DNA of 9,285 bases from an uncultured Clostridia bacterium (GTDB lineage Bacteria; Bacillota; Clostridia; Christensenellales; Aristaeellaceae), in contig CAKUAV010000123.1 in assembly GCA_934636425.1 (NCBI GenBank), positions 1-9,285 on the forward strand. The letters are read 5' to 3'. The notes beneath the pieces were generated by a model that was not told the DNA's origin, did not search any database, and saw only the letters and a program-made list of their open reading frames with translations. A program made the position numbers and the translations under genes. Below, one piece after another: positions 5,534-9,285 of the stretch (positions are counted from its first letter, which is position 1; the number at the start of each line of letters is the position of its first letter).

Positions 5534-7483
5534 TTATTCTTCGACGCAGACCATCTGATGGAGCGTGACCTCGGGCACGGTGAAGCGCACGCGGCCGTCC
5601 TCATAGGTAAAATCGATCGGCTGCATCTGCGGCACGAGCGTGACATTCGAGGGCTTTTTGTCGGCGCGCAGCGCGACCTGCACGTTGGGCAGCGTCACGG
5701 CGTCCTCTATGACCTCGACGTTCTTGCCGCGCTTTGTAGTGTGCGCAAAGAGAAGATGCACGATGTCGCGGCCCTCCTGATGCGTCACGGTCACCACGCC
5801 GCGATCGGGCAGCGTCACGCGCACGCGCTTCTCGTCGCCCAGCAGCTGATTGATGGCATAGGCCACCAGCTCCTTGACGTGCAGCTCGCCCACCATGGCG
5901 TAATCGCGGAACACCTGCCAGCCGATGTAGGCGATATTGCCGTTGATGACCGCCGCCGGCTGAACGTCCTCGGGATTGTTGGGCGTGTGCCGGTGCGAGC
6001 TGAAGAAGAAGGGCTGGCGGTTGAAGTAGGGATTGTTGCGCTCGGCGAACACAGTGCCGGTCACATCGTCGATGTCGTAGGACTGCTCATACATGACATA
6101 GCTGGTTCTGCCGTTGACGCATTCGTACTCGGGGACCATGTAGGTGGCGGTGTAGGCGCTCTTGCCCACATAGCGCGCGCCCACGTCGAGCGCGAACTCG
6201 TCCTTATCGGCGGCCACGCCCGATTCGCCGGTCAGCAGCACCTTGCCGCCCTGCGCCAGATATGCCTCAAGGCGCGCCCTGAGCGCCTCGTCCACGCGGA
6301 TGCGGTCGGGCAGTATGAGCAGCCTGTAGGGCGCAAAATCGCTCTGCTGATCGATGATGTTGAACAGCTGCTTCTCCTCGAGGAGTATGCGGCTCGCGCC
6401 CACGTTGGCGTCGTTGCCCGCGCCGCTGCGGCCGTCCTGCATATAGGCCTCGCAGCTCAGCACGGCGATGTCGGCGTAGTTGACCGCGCCCCTGACCCAC
6501 TTCTCCTTCTTTTCGACCTGCTCGTAGGCCGCGCCGATGAGCCTGTATGTGCTCATGTTCATCTCGCCATTGGGGTGCAGCTGATCGCCGATCGAGCAGC
6601 CCGCGCCCTGCGCCAGCGAAAGCCCCGTCTCATAGATCAGCGCGTTGGGATGCTTGAAGCCGCCGAACTCGCCCCAGCTGGTGTGGAACTTGCCGGTCAT
6701 GCCGAGGAACTCCTTGCCCAGCGTGCGCACATAGGCCGCGGACATGGGGAAGTGATCGTAGCCCCAGCCGCCGGTGGGCAGGCTCTCCAGCTCCAGATGC
6801 GTGTCGAAATCCACGATGTCGCGGCGGCCGTGCGTGATGTGGCCGGCGTTGTGGAATATCGTCGCGGCGTCGGAATACTTGCGCACGGACGCTTCGATGC
6901 GGCGGCAGTATTCGGCATAGACCATCTCGCCATGGCGCGCTATGTCGGCCGGATCGTCGGGGTTCATGCCCAGACGCAGCATGGACTTGACGCAGCTGGC
7001 GCACACGCAGCGGCGCGGCGCGGAAATATCCAGGAACACGCCGCAGGGATGATAGCGCTCCATGACCTCCTCGACCTGCGCGCACAATTTGTCCAGATAG
7101 GGCGTGTTGTAGCACATCAGGTGATAGTGCGGCTTGGAAAACGTGGCCGTCTCAACGCCGTCGGGGTTCACATTCAGCCATTCGGGATGATCGAGCACTT
7201 CCTTCTCATCAAAGCCCGCGGACAGATAGACCGGCGCGTTCACGCCGATTTCGCGGCAGGCCTGAAGCTGCGCGCCCAGCAGGTCGAACGTGAGGTTCGG
7301 ATGCATCCTATTGGCCGTGGAGGGATGATACGCCCAGCCGTGATGGCACTTGGAAAACACGGTGATGGAATCGACATGGCCGGCCTTGAGCGCGCTCTGG
7401 AACTGCTCCTTGGAGAACGCGCTGCCTATGCCGGGGATCTTTTCAGAGGTGTGGAAATCGAGGTGAACCTGTCTCATGCGCAT
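5534..7483 (-). CDS. GHL6-type glycoside hydrolase with beta-galactosidase trimerisation domain
   Basis: A 649-residue cytoplasmic enzyme without signal peptide. Residues ~1-330 form a TIM-barrel domain of the hypothetical glycosyl hydrolase 6 (GHL6) type, with marks such as HLDFHTSEKIPGIG (7-20), KCHHGWAYHP (45-54) and GVFLDISAP (148-156). Residues ~338-550 match the flavodoxin-like trimerisation domain of GH42-type proteins (YRLLILPDRIRV, QGGKVLLTGESG), and ~555-649 form a C-terminal beta-sandwich. A C159-x-C161-x2-C164 cluster with C124 recalls the structural zinc site of GH42 enzymes. D152 and E272 (SWGEFGG) are candidate catalytic acids, not proven. An alpha-L-fucosidase or beta-galactosidase activity is plausible from architecture only. 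The ATG at 7483 is used, as AAAAGGGGGA ends 7 nt before it; an ATG two codons later is spaced less well. It follows the peptidase gene by 75 nt in one operon. Confidence 0.85.
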   Translation of the reverse strand: MRMRQVHLDFHTSEKIPGIGSAFSKEQFQSALKAGHVDSITVFSKCHHGWAYHPSTANRMHPNLTFDLLGAQLQACREIGVNAPVYLSAGFDEKEVLDHPEWLNVNPDGVETATFSKPHYHLMCYNTPYLDKLCAQVEEVMERYHPCGVFLDISAPRRCVCASCVKSMLRLGMNPDDPADIARHGEMVYAEYCRRIEASVRKYSDAATIFHNAGHITHGRRDIVDFDTHLELESLPTGGWGYDHFPMSAAYVRTLGKEFLGMTGKFHTSWGEFGGFKHPNALIYETGLSLAQGAGCSIGDQLHPNGEMNMSTYRLIGAAYEQVEKKEKWVRGAVNYADIAVLSCEAYMQDGRSGAGNDANVGASRILLEEKQLFNIIDQQSDFAPYRLLILPDRIRVDEALRARLEAYLAQGGKVLLTGESGVAADKDEFALDVGARYVGKSAYTATYMVPEYECVNGRTSYVMYEQSYDIDDVTGTVFAERNNPYFNRQPFFFSSHRHTPNNPEDVQPAAVINGNIAYIGWQVFRDYAMVGELHVKELVAYAINQLLGDEKRVRVTLPDRGVVTVTHQEGRDIVHLLFAHTTKRGKNVEVIEDAVTLPNVQVALRADKKPSNVTLVPQMQPIDFTYEDGRVRFTVPEVTLHQMVCVEE

Positions 7484-7505
7484 GGGAATGTCCCCCTTTT
7501 CGTCT

Positions 7506-7543
7506 GGCGCGGGGAGCGGTCTGAAAGCGCGCCCCTCCCCGCC
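7506..7543 (-). other. Possible hairpin between peptidase and glycoside hydrolase genes
   Basis: On the minus strand GGCGGGGAG can pair with CTCCCC-GC-GCC (two-base bulge) around an 18-nt loop. No U tract follows; the next bases are AGACGAAAAGGGGGA, the ribosome site of the hydrolase. It is therefore not a standard terminator, but might protect or pace the downstream message. Weak evidence. Confidence 0.3.
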
Positions 7544-7558
7544 GTTTATTGCTTATTC

Positions 7559-9285
7559 TTAGGCCTTTTTCGTCAGCTCGAGATACTTCCTGACCAGCTC
7601 GTCGAACGCGGAGAGCGCCGTCTCGACCGAGGCGGGATCGGACATATCCACGCCCGCGACCTTCAGCAGATCGATCGGGTGCATGCTGCCGCCCAGCGAG
7701 AGGAACTTCTTGTAGCGCGCCACGGCGGGAGCGCCCTCTTTGCGTATGCCCGTGGCCAGCGCCATGGCGGCGGAGAAGCCGGTGGCATACTTGTAGACAT
7801 AGAACGCGCGGTAGAAGTGCGGTATGCGCATCCACTCATAGGCGATCAGCGGATCCTGCTTCACGGCGGTGTAGTATTCGGCGTTCAGGCGGCCGTAAAC
7901 GCCGTTGAGCGTCTCGACGGTCAGCGGCTCGCCGCGCTCGGCCATGGCGTGCGCTTCGCGCTCGAACTCGGCGAACATCGTCTGGCGGAACACAGTGGTG
8001 CGGAAGTTCTCCAGCAGCTGCGCGATGAGGTAGGCCTGCGCCTCGTCGTTGCCCTGATAGCGCTCCATCAGCTCGAGCAGCACAAGCACCTCGTTTGTGG
8101 TCGAGGCGACCTCGGCGACGAAGAGCGAATAGCCCGAATCGGTGTAGGGCTGCGTGTGGTTGGAATAGTAGGAATGCATGGAGTGGCCCATCTCGTGCGC
8201 GATTGTGAGCAGGCTGTCCAGGCCGGGCTTGTAGTTCATCAGCACATAGGGATGGGAATCATAGGTGCCCCAGGAATACGCGCCGGAGGACTTGCCCACA
8301 TTCTCGAAGGGATCGATCCAGCGCTCCTCGCGCGCGCGGCGCAGCACGGCCTGATAGTCCTCGCCCAGCGGGTGCAGGCAGGACAGCATCAGCTCATAGG
8401 CCTCGTCGAAGGGCAGCTTGATGTCAAAGCCCTCGCAGGCCGGCACGTACACGTCCTCCATGCCCATATCGCTCACGCCGATCTGCTCGCCCTTGCGCGC
8501 GATATACTCGTTGAGCACGGGCAGATGGCGATGCACGCTCTCAATCAGATTGGTGTAGACCTCCTCCGGCACAGCGTCCGGGAACAGTCGGGCGGCCAGC
8601 GCGCTCTCGTGCTTCGCCACATGGGCGTAGAACACATCGGCCTTGACCGAGGAGGCATAGATCGCCGGAATGGTGGCCGAATAGTTCTTGTAGGTGGAGT
8701 ACAGCCCCTCGAACGCGGCGCGGCGCACGGCGCGGTTCCTGCTCATGACCAGCGGAATATAGCCGGAATGCGTGATCTCAACCGGCTGGCCGTCCTCGCC
8801 CTCGATGGTGGGGAATTTCATGTCCGCATCATTGAGCATGGAATAGATTGTGTCGGGCGCAGAGCCCATCTCGCCGGTCATGGCGACAATGCGCTCCTCG
8901 GCGGCGGAGAGCGTGTGCGGCCGCTGCCGCTCGATCTCGCTCAGGAACACGCGGTAATCGCAGAACGCGTCCTCATCCATCACGCCCCTGAGATAATCGG
9001 CGCTCTGCTCGAGCAGCTCCGGCTGGACAAACGCCGTGGCGGTGCCCAGCTTCACCATGAGCGACTGCGCGCGGTCGGTGAGCGCCTGATATTCGCTCTT
9101 GCGGTTGTCCTCGTCGCGGCGCATGCGGGCGTAGGTAAAGAGATTTTCGACGAGACGATTCGCGTCGAAATAGGCGTCCAGCGCCTTTTTCAGCTCATCC
9201 GCATCGCCCAGTTTGCCCTCGAACGCCGAAAACGCCTTGAGCAGCGCCTCCGCCTTCTTATAGTCCGCTTCCCATGCCTCCTGAG
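7559..9285 (-). CDS. pepF: Oligoendopeptidase F, M3B family zinc metallopeptidase (first residues cut by window edge)
   Basis: Cytoplasmic thermolysin-fold peptidase that would cleave short oligopeptides. The frame is open to the right edge, giving 575 visible residues; PepF proteins have about 600, so only some 20-25 N-terminal residues are missing. An internal ATG at 9122-9124 is not the start: upstream codons continue the conserved N-terminal region (EAWEADYKKAEALLKAF, then LFTYARMRRDED). The zinc site HEMGH is encoded at 8183-8197. The third ligand is probably the Glu in FVAEVASTTNE, 24 residues after the second His. A conserved GAYSWGTYDSHPYVLMNY segment precedes the zinc site. It ends with TAA and lies 75 nt upstream of the GHL6-type hydrolase, likely in the same transcript. 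Its own promoter is outside the window. Housekeeping peptide turnover is the likely role. Confidence 0.96.
   Translation of the reverse strand, partial: QEAWEADYKKAEALLKAFSAFEGKLGDADELKKALDAYFDANRLVENLFTYARMRRDEDNRKSEYQALTDRAQSLMVKLGTATAFVQPELLEQSADYLRGVMDEDAFCDYRVFLSEIERQRPHTLSAAEERIVAMTGEMGSAPDTIYSMLNDADMKFPTIEGEDGQPVEITHSGYIPLVMSRNRAVRRAAFEGLYSTYKNYSATIPAIYASSVKADVFYAHVAKHESALAARLFPDAVPEEVYTNLIESVHRHLPVLNEYIARKGEQIGVSDMGMEDVYVPACEGFDIKLPFDEAYELMLSCLHPLGEDYQAVLRRAREERWIDPFENVGKSSGAYSWGTYDSHPYVLMNYKPGLDSLLTIAHEMGHSMHSYYSNHTQPYTDSGYSLFVAEVASTTNEVLVLLELMERYQGNDEAQAYLIAQLLENFRTTVFRQTMFAEFEREAHAMAERGEPLTVETLNGVYGRLNAEYYTAVKQDPLIAYEWMRIPHFYRAFYVYKYATGFSAAMALATGIRKEGAPAVARYKKFLSLGGSMHPIDLLKVAGVDMSDPASVETALSAFDELVRKYLELTKKA

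Noticed and set aside
6267..7835. Alternative minus-strand frames inside the glycoside hydrolase and across the peptidase gap
   Set aside because: Arg/Gly/His-rich shadow translations with no recognisable domain; they overlap intact genes in another frame.
9122..9124. ATG at 9124 as the start of the peptidase
   Set aside because: Upstream codons to the window edge continue the conserved PepF N-terminal region, so this Met is internal.
1..9285. Mobile elements, CRISPR arrays, tRNA or rRNA genes, phage or defence genes
   Set aside because: Looked for terminal repeats, spaced direct repeats, cloverleaf-like segments and typical protein motifs; none seen. The only notable direct repeat is explained by the paralogous genes.

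Overview
The window looks like chromosomal DNA from a GC-rich, Gram-positive-type anaerobe, most likely a gut or rumen Clostridia-like Firmicute. The reasons are strong AAGGAGG-type ribosome sites before nearly every gene, sigma-A promoters with 17-bp spacers, a UPF0340 (YwlG-type) protein and a PepF-type peptidase. The lineage is inferred from gene style and family content; no rRNA or other marker gene is present.

Left part (1-3884, all minus strand, read right to left): a sigma-A-type promoter at about 3856-3884 drives a compact run of genes. In order these are a SpoU/TrmH-type RNA methyltransferase with a GTG start, a Gfo/Idh/MocA NAD(P)-dependent sugar oxidoreductase, a UPF0340 protein, a very short start-proximal remnant resembling a pectate-lyase/GH28-like enzyme, and two tandem paralogous xylose-isomerase-like TIM-barrel proteins (sugar phosphate isomerase/epimerase family). 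The second TIM barrel runs off the left edge. An oxidoreductase plus TIM-barrel pair suggests oxidation and then isomerisation, epimerisation or elimination of a sugar or glycoside.

Middle (3803-5533): a 264-bp divergent intergenic region carries two back-to-back promoters and two small inverted repeats. From it a calcineurin-like metallophosphoesterase with an N-terminal beta-sandwich is read on the plus strand. It ends in a rho-independent terminator that separates it from the convergent gene to the right.

Right part (5534-9285, minus strand): an M3B oligoendopeptidase F, missing only its first residues at the right edge, is followed by a 649-residue GHL6-type glycoside hydrolase with a beta-galactosidase-type trimerisation domain. 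The hydrolase carries a CxCxxC cluster reminiscent of the GH42 zinc site.

Overall the region reads as a carbohydrate-scavenging neighbourhood mixed with housekeeping genes (RNA modification, peptide turnover). I found no phage, transposon, CRISPR, toxin-antitoxin or RNA gene, and nothing that clearly amounts to an undescribed system. The most unusual items are the truncated pectinase-like gene start inside the sugar operon and the oxidoreductase/twin-TIM-barrel set, which may act through 3-keto-sugar chemistry.
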